Below, one piece after another: positions 42,512 through 53,935 of a stretch of DNA of 64,000 nt. Source of the stretch: Diphasiastrum complanatum (Eukaryota; Streptophyta; Lycopodiopsida; Lycopodiales; Lycopodiaceae); assembly GCA_029204225.1 (NCBI GenBank), contig CM055097.1:65417040-65481039 (forward strand). Reading direction: 5' to 3'. The notes under the pieces were generated by a model. It was not told where the DNA came from. It did no database searches and saw nothing but the letters and a program-made list of their open reading frames with translations. The first letter of the stretch is position 1. Each line of letters opens with the position of its first letter. The position numbers and the translations under genes were made by a program.

Positions 42512-43226
42512 TGTTGGAGGGTTTGCGGATCCCATGGAAACCCTAACCCTAGTCAATAAGTGAGAGGGATTTGGCACCCTATGTGTGTAAGTCCAACCCG
42601 ATGATCACATAGAAATTAATATAGTTGAAAGTCAATAAAAGGACTTTAGGCCTTTTTGTGGGACTTTTAATGTCGCGGGGCCTAAATGTCAAGTTAGTGA
42701 AAAAAAGTTGGGTTTCCCTTCAATTTGGATGGTTCCCACTCTTTTTTAAATTTGAATAATTAGGGAGGCAGAAATGGACCAATAGGATTCAGAGGCCAGG
42801 ATCCTGCTCTCTACTATAAAAAGGGACCAACTCGAGTTCCTACACATGTTCATTTCCTCATTTCAATAAAGCAGATGAGTGATGAATGTCCTTGTTCTCT
42901 ATCACTTTTCCTCCATCTCTCATGCTCTATTGGGATTTTGCTAATTGTTGGATCTGATTGTTATTGAGATGGCATGTTATTATACTTTTTATGAGAGAGA
43001 AAGGGGGAGAGAGAAAGAGTAAGATATCTTGTTGTGATGTAGTGTTAATGGATTGTAGGGTTAATGGATGTTAGAGTTAGATGTGAATCTTCCATTGAAG
43101 CTAAAATCTGAACTATACTATCGCTCCTATGGGAACGAATCTATGCATGAAAACTAACTTTTTCTCTTTGATGCTAGATTGATTAGATCTTGGATTCAAG
43201 TTAGACAAGGAAAGAAACCCACTACA
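42512..43226 (+). repeat. 5' LTR of the gypsy element
   Basis: TGTTGGAGGG to CCCACTACA, 715 bp. CTACTATAAAAAGGGACC at about 42813 is a clear TATA region and TCAATAAAG at about 42864 a polyadenylation-like signal. It contains AAACCCTAACCCTAG (about 42537), a chance telomere-like word. Confidence 0.85.
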
Positions 43227-43230
43227 ATTT

Positions 43231-43248
43231 TGGCATCGTTGCCGAGGA
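43231..43248 (+). other. Primer-binding site, tRNA-Asp type
   Basis: TGGCATCGTTGCCGAGGA, close to TGGCGCCGTTGCCGGGGA (three transitions), the PBS used by Athila-like gypsy elements. It starts four bases after the LTR. Confidence 0.75.
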
Positions 43249-43429
43249 GCTACGCCAATTTTTCAGTTTGCAGCATGTTTGTTGGATGGTTAGCTTGCAT
43301 TAGGCATCTTGTCGTGGCATGAATAGTGCTAGATCTGCATTTAGGGCTAGTTTGGGAGTGATTTTGTTTGATTTGAGTGGATTTGCTTGTTTGAAATCCA
43401 ATGTTTGGTAATCTATTTGTACAAAAAAT

Positions 43430-44623
43430 CACACAGTGAACGAGTGTCCTCAATTGAAAAAACGAATGGAAATCAGTGTTTGTCATTAATGTAATTCACC
43501 TAATCATGAGACTGCTTTTTGCAACTTCAATCCTCGGATAATTCAGCAACGGTATGCCCAAATGGGATATCGAGAACCATATTATGGAGGAAATTCAATA
43601 GCTAGACCTCGACAATCTGCTCTTGGATACCCGGAATGTTTAGCCTTACCTGGCCCACCAAAGCACTCCACTCCTCCTACCAATTTGATGGAACCTGAAC
43701 TGTACATAAGTGTTGAGCAATGGAACTATGGTAATGATCAAGAAGGTGGATCTTTAGAACAGTATGTTATTTATGTTGTCGTACAACAACAAGCATCTAG
43801 AAACTGGACCAGAGCACCACTTGGATGCTTTGCATGTGGAGAAAACCACAGAGTTGCAGAATATCCAAATAAAAAAAAAATTGTACCATTTTGTCGTGAT
43901 TGTGGTTATGGGCATTGCTATAAAGACTGTCCAGCAAGACCAAAGCCACCACCAGCTATAGCTCCTGTAAATTTAATAACAATCAAGCAAAGACCAGTAG
44001 CTTAGAAGAAATCAAGTGCACCCTTGATGGTGGTCACCAGAGCACATAAGCAAAAAGAACCAGTAGCGGATCCAGTACCTGCTGATTCTATACCATTAAT
44101 CGATATACCAACAGCATCTGGAGTCTACCCAGATCTTCATGCAGAAAAATGAAGATATCAGGATATGAGGCAGTGGATTAATCCTCTGCAAGAAGAAGAG
44201 GAGCTTAAAGATGCTAAAGCAATAGCCAAAGTTTGTTCTTCACTATTGCATCCACCAAGAAATTCACATACTGATATGAATGATCAGTTGCATCATCATG
44301 AAGAACCCTTCAAGATGACTGAATCAAAAGCGCTACAAACAAAACTGCTCACAAATATTTTATCTAGTAAGATTAATATCTCATTGGGAGATTTCCTAAA
44401 GTTGGTGCCAAAAGCAAAAGAAGTCTTAGCGCAAAAATTAGCCCAAGCAGAACCAGAAGTCCATCAAGGGCCACTTTTTTGTGCTGGATTTGAAGAATCT
44501 AATGAAGTACTCCATGTTGGAGCCGCTTGGGAAAGTGAACAAAAAAATATCACCCTGCCGATACACCATAGACAATTTCCTAAGGAAGCAACTGCGATAG
44601 ATGGCGGTTCAGGAGTTAACTAG
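43430..44623 (+). pseudogene. Gypsy gag remnant with several zinc-binding motifs
   Basis: Fragments of nucleocapsid-type zinc fingers. NECPQL and VCH-stop-CNSPNHETAFC lie before 43520. In the ORF at 43562-44005 are CFACGENHRVAEY (final Cys lost) and FCRDCGYGHCYKDC. After a stop, a second frame at 44165-44623 (Glu/Lys-rich, ISLGDFLKLVPKAKEVLAQK) leads to the protease. Coding is shorter than usual for gag, and several stops are present. Confidence 0.65.
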
Positions 44624-44890
44624 ATTTCTACAAAGCTATGTGCAAAATGGGGCCTTATAAAGATCAAGCTTGCGACTTTTGCCATTAAGCTAGCTGATCA
44701 AACAACAGTTCGTCCGCGAGGAATGGTTGAAGATATACCTGTCAGAATTGCGGGAGTACAGTTCGTCATTACTTTCATAGTAATGGACTTACCATAAGCA
44801 CCAAATGTCTACTGAGTCCTATTGGGACATCCATGGTTGCGAGTTGCGCAAGTAATTCATAACTGGGGTACCGAGAAAATCACTTTTGAA
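44590..44890 (+). pseudogene. Gypsy aspartic protease remnant
   Basis: IDGGSGVN is the active-site region (normally D-S/G-GS-x-xN). A stop follows, then WGLIKIKLATFAIKLADQTT, GMVEDIPVRIAGVQF, and after another stop LLGHPWLRVAQVIHNWGTEK. These are the retropepsin blocks of plant gypsy elements: the G-V-x-x-x-x-VRIAGV strand and the ILGRPWL flap partner. Confidence 0.75.
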
Positions 44891-45148
44891 AATCGTTAAA
44901 GTGCAGTCAAAGTTGATCCTGCAACTTGGACTATCAAACCCGTGGTTCAAAAAGAGGTTGATGATTCATCAACAACGGATCATACTTGTGACCGACCAGA
45001 GAAAAATTTGGGAGTTCATTACAATTCTCAAATGGATACTGTCAACTAAAAGGAAACTCTTGCAACGATTGATTGTACAGCAGCAGAATATATGTGTTAA
45101 CAAGATAATCAGTCAAATTTGAGTGAGATATCATTATTGGATTGAAAT

Positions 45149-46072
45149 TTGGATACGCCGATCACTTTTCCATTAAATGTACTGAATGTAGCTTGGATAT
45201 CAATAAAACCTATACCAAATTTGATTGAAGATAACCTCATACATGTGAGTCATGCCTTGACTTATCATGACAATGCAGAACTTACGGATGAGCAGATTCT
45301 AAATCATATGGATCCGACCAGATTTGGAGTGCGTATTCTTCCTGATGAACCAACAATAAAACCGCTTAAAGCAATTATATTGAAGGAAGACAGGATCATA
45401 GGGTCAATGATGAAGAAACAAGCCAAGCAACATTATAATACGGTCCTGAAATGGAAAAATCCTCCTCAAAAGATTGATTCAAAGACTGTGCCACCCTTAT
45501 TGGATAAAGACAAAGGAAAAGTCGAAGATGATTCTACAAGTCAGAATTCTAGCAAGACATCATCGTCTCAAAACTCATCACCTCCACAATCAATTCCTGC
45601 TAAGAAGGCTAAGCGAAAATCCACGACAAGTCCTTTCGAAAAGGAACAAACAAATTTAGTCCAACATGATATGCCCAAATATTCTAAACGTTATACATTG
45701 GATGATGTGGTTATCATGTTACCTAAAACATATCATGAACTTGAAGAACACGTGCCAGACTCGAAAGATGTTTATGATGGCCTAGCTAGGACACAGCCAA
45801 TGAATTCTGCCAAACCAGGTGAACCACAAAAGATTGTACAAGTTGGATCACAACTTAATCTTGAACAGTATCAAGCACTCCGCATGTTACTTATTAAGTA
45901 TCAAGATTGTTTTGCATGGACTTATCAAGATCTGAAGGGTATTCTTACGTCAGTTATTAAACATACCATACCTTTAGTACCTGATGCAGTTCCAAAGGTT
46001 ACAAAGTTCTATTGTTGTAATCCTAATGTTGCAGATCTGATAAAGAAAGAACTGCAAAGCGGAAGCTTATAG
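45149..46072 (+). pseudogene. Gypsy linker and RT N-terminus
   Basis: Ser/Lys-rich linker (residues about 120-180), then LEQYQALRMLLIKYQDCFAW and TYQDLKGI, VIKHTIPLVPDAVPKVTKF, the start of gypsy RT. The frame ends after KKELQSGSL. The fingers segment normally between here and FLDGFSGYN is deleted, so RT cannot be active. Confidence 0.75.
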
Positions 46073-47060
46073 TTTTCTGGATGGATTTAGTGGTTACAAC
46101 TAGGTTAAGATTGCACTTGCAGATCGTCACAAAATCGCTTTTGCAACAGAATGGGACAACTATGCTTACAAAGTAATGTCGTTTGGACTCTGTAATGCAC
46201 CAAGTTCATTCCAAAGAGTAATGCAATTTGCTTTTAAAGATTATCTACAGAAATTCCTTGAAATTTACTTGGATGACCTGGGAGTCCATAGTATAGATAC
46301 AGACCACCTGGATCGATTGGAGAAAGTATTTGAAGGATGTCGCAAATATCAAATTTTTCTAAATCCAAAAAAATGCCAGATATGGGCTTCCCACGTTGTT
46401 GTGCTTGGGCATGTGATATCGAGACATGGTATTGCGATAGATTATTCTAAAATCAAGATTATTGTGGAATTGCCACCGCCAACAATGATTCGTGGAGTTT
46501 ATGTGTTTATGGGTCATGCGAACTACTATCGAATTTTTATTATCTTCTTTGCGGATTTAGCACAACCTATATACAAACTGACTATTGTTCCTATTTGGAC
46601 AGTAGAGGCATTAGAAGCCTTTGAAAAATTAAAAAAGCCATTAACTTTAGCACCAATACTGCGTTTTCCAGATTGGACGATTGAATTTCATGTTCACATT
46701 GTTGCCTCAAAATATGCCATTGGATCATTTTTGACGCAGCAAGTGATTATAAGAAGGACTATCCTATACAATTTGCAAGCAGACAACTTACAAATCCGGA
46801 GAAGAATTATTCAACAACAAAACATGAAGCGTTAGCCATGATTTTTTCTGTTCAGAAATCTCGTCACCTCATGGAAATGCACTTTGTATTTTATACGAAT
46901 CATCAGCCGTTATTTTACTTGGTAAACAAGACAACAAGACATGCAATACCAGATGTATTGCAAGATGGTTATTGTTATTGACTGAATTTGACTTTCGAAT
47001 TGTGGTTTGAAAGGGGAAGCAACATTATCTAGTTGATCACGATTCATAAATTGAATCCGC
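46073..47060 (+). pseudogene. Gypsy RT palm and RNase H remnant
   Basis: Starts FLDGFSGYN, stop, VKIALADRHKIAFATEWDNY, then the frame 46176-46835: SFGLCNAPSSFQRVM, EIYLDDLGVHS (YLDD catalytic motif at residues 31-34), FLNPKKCQIWASHVVVLGHV and FMGHANYYRIFI. RNase H follows in another frame: TKHEALAMIFSVQKSRHLME, FYTNHQPLFYLVNK and LTEFDF-like blocks with stops, to about 47050. Confidence 0.85.
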
Positions 47061-47104
47061 ACTAGTTAATATTGAAGTGGATGATGAATTACCAGATGTT
47101 GCAT

Positions 47105-47474
47105 TGTTCTATGTAAAAGCAGTACTTGAGCGGGCAACGGATTGAGTACCTGATGCTAGGACAACTGAATGACTCTTTGAGAGAAGTACAGAAGAGACAG
47201 TTAATTCATAAGGTTCAACCTTATCAATTGATTGCAGGACAATTGTATCGTCGTGGATCAGACAATATTCTACGAAGATGTGTTTTACCGCATGAAATCC
47301 CAAATTTAATCATGTTTCACATGATGGCATGGGCGAAGGACACTTCTCTATAGATATTACTATTCGCAAACTTTTGCAATCAGGTTGTTAGTGGCCTACG
47401 TTTCATAAGGACACAAAAAATTATATTCAGACGTGTGATGTTTGCCAGCGAGCACGATGGCCTACTAGACAAAA
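47105..47474 (+). pseudogene. Gypsy integrase zinc-binding region, cut by a solo LTR
   Basis: Several frames together give VLPHEIPNLIMFH, HFSIDITIRKLLQSGC, stop, WPTFHKDTKNYIQTCDVCQR and ARWPTRQ. The HxxH-Cx2C zinc motif of gypsy integrase is recognisable in CDVCQRA. It breaks off at 47474 (CAAAA, target duplication) and resumes at 48389. Confidence 0.8.
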
Positions 47475-48388
47475 TGTTGGCTGATTTTGACGAATCCCCA
47501 AGATACTCGGACAGAGCAACTCAAGAGCACCTCTCAAGAGCAACCGAGAAGGTCTCTGAGAAGACGAGACCAACGAAGACTGAGAGCTGAGTATGAGAGC
47601 CGAGAAATGCTAGTTAGTAATGACAAGTAAGAACTGTATAAGCCTCATGGTGAATCCCGAAAGATGAAATGACCATGTAGGAACTAGTATTTTTAGGCAA
47701 ATGTAATAAATGCAAGTAGCTTAAAGAAAGTAGAGTGAGCCACCTTTTGATGGTGGCCTCTAGTGGAGAGCATTATTCCACTTGTAAATTGTGAAATGTG
47801 GAAATTCCACTAGGATGCCACCTAAGGAGCTCTCTTGCTTATTTAAGGGACTCCCTCTTTGTGAAGAGGAGTTTTTTGTGAATTGTATCAACTCCATGCT
47901 GAAATGAGAAGAGCCTTCACGAGTTTGGTGCATCCATTGAGCTCCTTGATCATGCTTGTTTCTTGAGTGATGCATTTATGATATTGCCCTGTAGATTAGT
48001 TCTTGTTTCTTGTTTTGTCAATTCATGCAAGTGTAACTCAGTTTAGTAATGCTTAGGCTCTGATTCAGTTCATTTTTAAGAGTAGATGGCTGTAGAATCT
48101 GCTGAATGCTCATTTGGGCTGCACTTTGATCTGTGAATGAGCATTCTTGGCTTGCATCTATGTATGAATGTAAGTGCGTTCAAGAGAGTGACCCATCCGG
48201 ATGTCCTCTGATAGGCAGAACATTTACTACATCGATATCAGTCCCTTCTGTTTGGTTTCAGCATTGAGCTAAGAAGCTAACATTCAAGAAAATGCCAACA
48301 AGCCTTTAAACAGACAGAAAACAGTTCTTGTAAACAAGAAACAAGGAAGCACTAGTAAACAGATTCTAGAGTGTAGAATCCGTCAACA
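47475..48388. repeat. Solo LTR, 914 bp, inside the gypsy integrase
   Basis: TGTTGGCTGATTTTGACG to GAATCCGTCAACA, with TGTTG/CAACA ends and flanks CAAAA (47470-47474) and CAGAA (48389-48393), four of five identical. Joining the flanks restores gypsy integrase coding sense (PTRQN then YGPL). There is no internal retroelement sequence, so it is a recombined solo LTR. GAGCAACTCAAGAGCACCTC and CAAGAGCAACCGAGAAG form a short repeat near its start; TTGCTTATTTAAGG at about 47838 is TATA-like. Orientation is probably plus. Confidence 0.85.
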
Positions 48389-49249
48389 CAGAACTATGGA
48401 CCCTTGCACCCGATTTTATCGCAAGCACTGTTTGAAAAATGGGGACTAGATTATGTTGGTCCTATTCATCCTGCCGCGCAAGGATCTCAGGCCCGATATA
48501 TTATCGTAGCAACTGATTATATGACCAAGTGGGTTGAAGCCAAAGCTGTCAAAGTTGCTGATGCAAAAACTACGGCCAAGCTTCTCTATGAAAATATTAT
48601 AATCAGATTTGGATGTCCGATCGAGATTGTCTATGACCGGGGTATGCACTTTGTTAATCAAATAATAAAGTGTTTACTGGAAGATTTTTTGTTATGCACA
48701 GATCTAGCACTCCTCTGTACTATCCCAGAGGGAATGGCCAAGCTGAAGACAGTTGAAGCAAGTCAGTTTGATTGGGAACATAATCTATATGCAGCATTAT
48801 GGGCATTCAAAATCGCTTACAAAAATAGTACAAATCAAACACCCTTGCAAATGGTTTGTGGTCAAGATGTTGTCATGCCGATTGAATTTTTAATCCCATC
48901 TTTATGCATAGCGACAACAATATGGTTAAATGATGATAAGTCTTTACAACTATGTCATGAAGCATTGCACAAATTATGTGAAACCCGATTGATGGCAGTT
49001 CACACGTTAGCAATAGAGAAAGGCTGCCGAAAGGCGTGGCACAATCGTCGATTGCACAGAAAAGATCTGAAAGCAGGAGATCTTGCACTAATGTACAAAA
49101 CTAAGCTCATCAAGAGAAAATTGAAGTTCACCGATGAAGGCCCATATAAAATGAAGGAAATTATGAACTATGACGCAATAATTCTTGAGCACTTGGATGG
49201 AAAACGATTTGATACTCCGGTGAATGGCAGCCAATTACGCAAGTTTTGA
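48389..49249 (+). pseudogene. Gypsy integrase core and C-terminus
   Basis: LFEKWGLDYVGPIHP carries the first catalytic Asp, IIVATDYMTKWVEAKAV follows, and VYDRGMHFVNQII holds the second Asp (usually TDNGTQF). The Glu region GNGQAE appears in a neighbouring frame at about 48731-48746, so a frameshift hits the core. It returns to frame for NLYAALWAFKIAYKNSTNQT, PLQMVCGQDVVMPIEF and the C-terminal EGPYKMKEI/LEHLDGKRF block (GPY module). Non-functional. Confidence 0.88.
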
Positions 49250-50055
49250 CAGCCTGCTCCGCCAGATCAACAAGCATGATCTACTTGATTTTTTATTTTT
49301 ATTTGTTTTTTAATTTTTTGTTTTCACTATTTTAATTGTAAGATTTTTTTTGGAAAAAGACAGTAAAAAAAAATGTGAGAAAAGATTGATGAGCAAAAGT
49401 CAGAAAAGTCATCAGCATGGGAAAAAGGAAGGACAATATTTTTGATGGAATATGACTTATAAAATCATTGTTTCAGTCAGATGTTGCCTATACAGTTTCA
49501 AAAACCTTCGCTAAGCCTCCAAACTATACATCCACTTCAGATATGTCTATATTGAAGTGGGCGAAGATTCTTGGCTAGGAAAAATCCATTTTTTGAGTTA
49601 GACGAATGACTAGCAATATGCCATTTTGGGAACCTTCGTCGAGCACCTTACCCTCATTAGGAACTTTCGCTGACATGCTAGATGGTCTTAAAATATCAAA
49701 ACTAGGTTGGCCATAGCCTCAGATCCTACAAAAATGCATTTATGACAGTACTTGGACGAAGGTTCATCCTTCGCCAACCCTGAAAAACGTTCGCCTCATA
49801 GGTTCAGATCCCCATAAATTTTTGTTGAGATTTTTATAGCCTATTTTCACAGTATTGTACATTCTTGTAAATTTTGTTCTAAACTGATCAGCCAAACTAG
49901 TATTCAGTGTAATGGACCCTCAAAATTCACCTATAAGTTGGTTGAAGTCAATTTATTCCTCACTTGTGCTAGCAAAGCTCTTGCCAATTTTTTCCGTGAC
50001 CAAAACCTTCCAAACTTTTTGAACTGCTTTCTGATATACATTCTCGCATCTTACT
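49250..50055 (+). other. Gypsy 3' non-coding region with CCTTCGC words
   Basis: Between integrase and the extra ORF. AACCTTCGTCGAGCACC, CTTCGCTAAGCC, CTTTCGCTGACATG and CCTTCGCCAACC recur. No gene. Confidence 0.55.
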
Positions 50056-50072
50056 TTTCATTTCTGATCATC

Positions 50073-50960
50073 ATGTCTTCTATAGATACTTCCCAGTCTC
50101 CGCGTTATACTATCCATCGTGATGTCCCATCTGCAATGGATATCATGATACTTCCTAGCACAAGCATGGTCACTCAATGGATGACCCTTGTGGATGCTCT
50201 ACTAACTGCAATGGGTATTCATGAGAGAGCCTTTTCTAGGAGAATCAACATGGATTTCATCACTCTTGCCTTCAGTACGTGGAAAGAAGAGAAATCCAAG
50301 TTTTATATCACCTTTCAAGGAGCCACACACAAGGTGTGCATAATTGAGGCCACCCTTGCTGCCATAGGCATAACGCCTGAAATCCAAGCCTCACCCAACC
50401 ATAAACAGGCCAAATAGGCTATTAGGCCTTATTGACCTGACAAATGATCTGCATTGGACTAATGATGGCTATCTCCTAGATGTCATCACTGAGCCTGCCA
50501 TACACGCTGCTGTCTAGCTTCTGAATAACTTTCTGATGGTTGGCAACCCCAGGAAAGATCGCATCACTTCACAGATCCTACATAGGATAGTCGAGTCCTA
50601 TAACAAGATAGCCAAGGCCTCTCTTGAACCGTATAACTGGTTCAAAACTGTTTCTGGTGAGCTCAAACAAGCTATTAAGAGTAATACTAAGCAACAGTTT
50701 GCTGCTGGCTCTTTGTTGTCTTTTCCCACCTTGAAAACAAAATCCATGGCTTCCACTTGGATTCTGTACTTTTGGTTTATGAAGAAACATCGGTCGAGTC
50801 ATCCCACCGAGCCTCCAGTTCACATAGTCGACGTCGTCCACGCAGCAAGATCATCATTCCTGACTCGTCTTTCATGTCACGACGTCGTACTAGGCATACA
50901 TTGTCAGCTGCGCTCCTCCCCCTACTGCTACTCACACTGCACTTCCTATTCCCCCCGCCT
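50073..50960 (+). pseudogene. Extra ORF between pol and 3' LTR (unknown, Athila ORF3 position)
   Basis: The first frame (from MSSIDTSQSPRYTIHRDVPS) contains MVTQWMTLVDALLTAMGIHE and KFYITFQGATHKVCIIEATL. After a frameshift near 50410 the second frame gives LLGLIDLTNDLHWTNDGYLL, a stop, then FLMVGNPRKDRITSQILHRI and ASTWILYFWFMKKH. Athila-type elements carry an additional ORF in this place, sometimes called env-like. I see no signal peptide or convincing membrane segment in the part after 50073. Function unknown. Confidence 0.5.
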
Positions 50961-50978
50961 CTGATGCTTCATGTTGGT

Positions 50979-51170
50979 GGATGTAGTATTAATGGATTGT
51001 AGGGTTAATGGATATTAGAGTCAGATGTGAATCTTTCATTGAAGCTGAAATCTAAACTATATTATCGCTCCCATGAGAACGAATCTATGCGTGACAACTA
51101 ACTTCGTCTCTTTGATGCTAAATTGATTAGCTCTTGGATTCAGGTTAGGCAAGGAAAGAAACCCACTACA
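50979..51170 (+). repeat. Truncated 3' LTR of the gypsy element
   Basis: Matches only the last 193 bp of the 5' LTR (43034-43226), from GGATGTAGTATTAATGGATT to CCCACTACA, with many substitutions. The first about 520 bp are missing, yet the right edge and target duplication CATAC are intact, so the deletion happened after insertion. Confidence 0.85.
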
Positions 51171-52500
51171 CATACTCTGATTGATTCAGGTGCATGAGCC
51201 TTCTTATTCGATCTCTTTTGATTTGCAGCCCTAGACATTTCGTCGCTTCTCTTAAATCTATGATTTCATAACTTGCAAATATCTGACTCTTTGTATGATT
51301 GATTAATATCAAACAATTTCCTATCATTAAAGAGTCATCTACAAGAATCACAATTTTATATTATGTATTTTTTATATATACATTACAGTCAGGTTCCGTA
51401 GGAGTAAATCCTAGGGACTTCAGAAGATTGTCGAGCTTCTTATAGCAAGCCCGTAATGTCTGCTTGAGACCATAGATACATCGGTGTAGCCGACAGGCAT
51501 ACTAATGATTGTTTGGGTCTTCAAATCCTTCTGGCTGCTTCATAAAGATCTCTTCCTCTAGGTCTTCATGGAGAAAGGCTATCTTGATGTTGATCTAGTG
51601 TACTTCCATATTGTACTTTGTCGCATAGGCGAGGAGTAGTCGAATACTCGCCATTTTGACCATGGGTGAGTATGTGCTAAAATAGTCAACACCAAACTTC
51701 TACGTGTAGCCTTTGGTGACAAGTGTAGCCTTGTAGCGTCCGACACTTCCATCTGACTTTAGCTTTCTTTTGTATACCCATTTGTAGTTGACAGTTAACT
51801 TTCCTTTGGGTAGTGGCTCTAGTGTCCACGCCTGATTCAGCCTCATCGATTCAACCTCCTATGACATTGCATGCTTCCAAAATTCTCTCTCTAAACTCTG
51901 GATAGCTTCTCGATATGTTGTCAGTTATTCAATAAAACTGTAGTATCCGAAATCTGCGTCTTGATTGTCGATGTATCGTTCAGGCTGTCTTCTTATTTTT
52001 GTCGACTTTGTTGGTTCGATTGGTCATTGTTGGCTTGTTTGTTCTTCGGTTTTTTCGTCAGGTTGATCTTCAACTACCTGCTCTGAAGTCTGTGGATTGA
52101 CATTCTATGTCGATGTCTGTCCTCGATCTCCCTCCTAAATTGGCAGCAATGTGAATATTTCATGACCTTTAGCTTCCTTCGTTCCAAGAAAGGTTGATTC
52201 ATCGAACTTCACGTCTCTGCTCACAGCACCACCTTCTTTAAGGTGGGTTGTAGAGCTACTAGATCTGTGAACCGTTCGAGTATCGACTATTAGCTCTGAC
52301 TTTTGTCGAGCTTACTTCTCTTTTCTTTTGGTATGTGCATGTAAGCTGCACGTCCGAACACATGTATGTATGACAAATCAGGCTTTACACCCGTCCACAT
52401 TTCATATGGTGTTCTATCTTCCAAGGTTGTCATTGTCGATAAATTCTATATATGTACAGCAACAGTAATTGCCTCCATCCAAAATTGACTTAGAAGTTGT
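51171..52500 (-). pseudogene. Copia integrase C-terminus and RT remnant
   Basis: Read right to left: SQFWMEAITVAVHI, RTPYEMWTGVKPDLSYIHVF and AAYMHIPKEKRSKLD (integrase C-terminus). About 1 kb of linker with many stops follows, then TKGYT-stop-KFGVDYFSTYSP, AFLHEDLEEEIFMKQPEGFE, YGLKQTLRACYKKLD, VDDSLMIGN and CLGLQIKRDRIRR (RT; the YVDD block reads LVDD). It ends SEY at the gypsy junction. There are more than ten stops. It is the target of the gypsy insertion and the LTR at 52501 abuts its other side. Confidence 0.85.
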
Positions 52501-53135
52501 TGTGAAAGGTTTCAATATCTGATCTTGGGTTAGAAAGACAACAACTCACCAATCTTGCCAACATAGAAAAACCAACATCTACATTATGAATGAGATGCAA
52601 ACTCTAATAGATCTTGATCAAACATGAATCAAAACATAAAATAAAGTTGTTGTCATTACAAAAATAATAATCTATTGTATTTCACATGTGTGGATTTGAA
52701 AATAATATTCAATGTACATTCTACACACAAAATTACAAGATATCACAAGTATAGTGCACCAATGGATAGTAGAACCCAAGAGAACCATGTATAAGCATGA
52801 ATGAGATAATAGAGAGAGGGAGAGAATAAAACTCCTCTTCCCACGAGTTACATCCTTTTATAACAGGTCCAAACCTAAGTTCAAATTTTGGTTTCCCTCA
52901 ATAATGAAAAACCCTACTATTTTTGTGACTAGATTCAATGTATCTACTACTCAAATTGAACCTTACCAAAACTCGTGTTCTATAGTTTCCCACACTTTCC
53001 ATAAGTGTTTATTCAGATTCTTTTAGACTAATATAACTATGAAAAGTCAAACTCTAAGTCTAATATGAAAATTGGCCTCAATTGTCAAATATACGAATAT
53101 GACCAAAATAGCAAAACTAGTTGAAATTTCTCATA
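52501..53135 (-). repeat. Copia 3' LTR, related to 61561-62119
   Basis: Plus strand TGTGAAAGG to TTTCTCATA, followed by CTCCCTCTTCAAC, the complement of polypurine tract GTTGAAGAGGGAG. The intact element has the same GTTGAAGAGGGAG, so the families are related. Shared with 61561-62119: GTGCACCAATGG(A/G)TAGTAGAACCCAA, GAGAACCATGTATAA and CACGAGTTACATCCTTTTAT. The first TG has mutated to TA on the minus strand. Confidence 0.85.
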
Positions 53136-53181
53136 CTCCCTCTTCAACTTGTTTAAGCATAGACTTTGAAAACACTCCAAG

Positions 53182-53826
53182 TCAAATACTATGCTTCATG
53201 AAAAAGTCCTTTCCCAATGCTTTGATCCTATGAAAGGTATGATTAGTTGCCAACCTTTGGACTGATAGATTTTCACAAAAGATGATTGGACTCTTTGAAA
53301 AATCCAGCAAGTGAAGATCCTTGATCATCCCCTTGATCCGTACCATTTCCTTTGTGCAATGTGTAAGAGCTTTGTACTCGGCCTCACTAGATGACAATGA
53401 GATAGTGGCTTGTTTCTTCGACATCCATGATATAGCTCCATCACCTATGAAAATACAATGAGCACTAATGGATCTCCTATCCATTATATCTCTAGCAAAG
53501 TTCAAATCTGAAAATTCAAACAAGTTAGGAGATGATCTTTCATACAATATGCCAAAATCTCGAGTTCCAATGATGTACCTCAAAACTCATTTCCCTAGCT
53601 TCCAATGCTCCTCACTAGAACCTTGCATGAATTGGCTCAATCTCCAAACACAATAGCTTAGATATGGTCTTGTGATGGTTAGATAGATGAGTGAACCAAC
53701 TAGCTTCCTATAGGATCTCTCATTACCTCTAATAGTTAGCCTTACATTTGACTCCATAGGTGTATCACAAGATTTTGCATCTACCAAATGAAATCTTTTT
53801 AGAATAGAAAGATGCAAAAAATGCAC
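53182..53826 (-). pseudogene. Copia RT end and RNase H fragment
   Basis: SILKRFHLVDAKSCDTPMES, RKLVGSLIYLTITRPYLSY, LSQFMQGSSEEHWKLGK, a stop, VLRYIIGTRDFGILYERSSP, SDLNFARDIMDRRSISA and SLSSSEAEYKALTHCTKEM. Catalytic SDSDFAG is SDLNFAR, so key aspartates are altered. The ADIFTKPL end is missing because of a deletion after THTFHRIKALGKD. Very similar to residues about 1050-1250 of the intact copia. Its 3' LTR is at 52501-53135. Confidence 0.9.
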
Positions 53827-53935
53827 TTAGAAAATGCAAATTCTAGCTAGAACTCTAGTAACAAACTGATAAAATTAAATCACGAATGATTCGCAAAACT
53901 TTTCACGAAACTCCAATTATTTCTGCTCGAGTTGG

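Larger units (their letters stand above)
42512..51170 (+). mobile_element. Athila/Tat-like Ty3/gypsy retrotransposon, degenerate
   Basis: Bounded by CATAC at 42507-42511 and 51171-51175. A full 5' LTR, a PBS of tRNA-Asp type and gag, protease, RT, RNase H and integrase remnants in gypsy order are followed by an extra ORF and a truncated 3' LTR. The target is a minus-strand copia RT gene, readable on both sides. A 914-bp solo LTR was later inserted in its integrase. It is not autonomous. Confidence 0.9.

Noticed and set aside
42534-42550. Telomere-like AAACCCTAACCCTAG
   Set aside because: Only two units, inside a gypsy LTR promoter region; not an interstitial telomere array.
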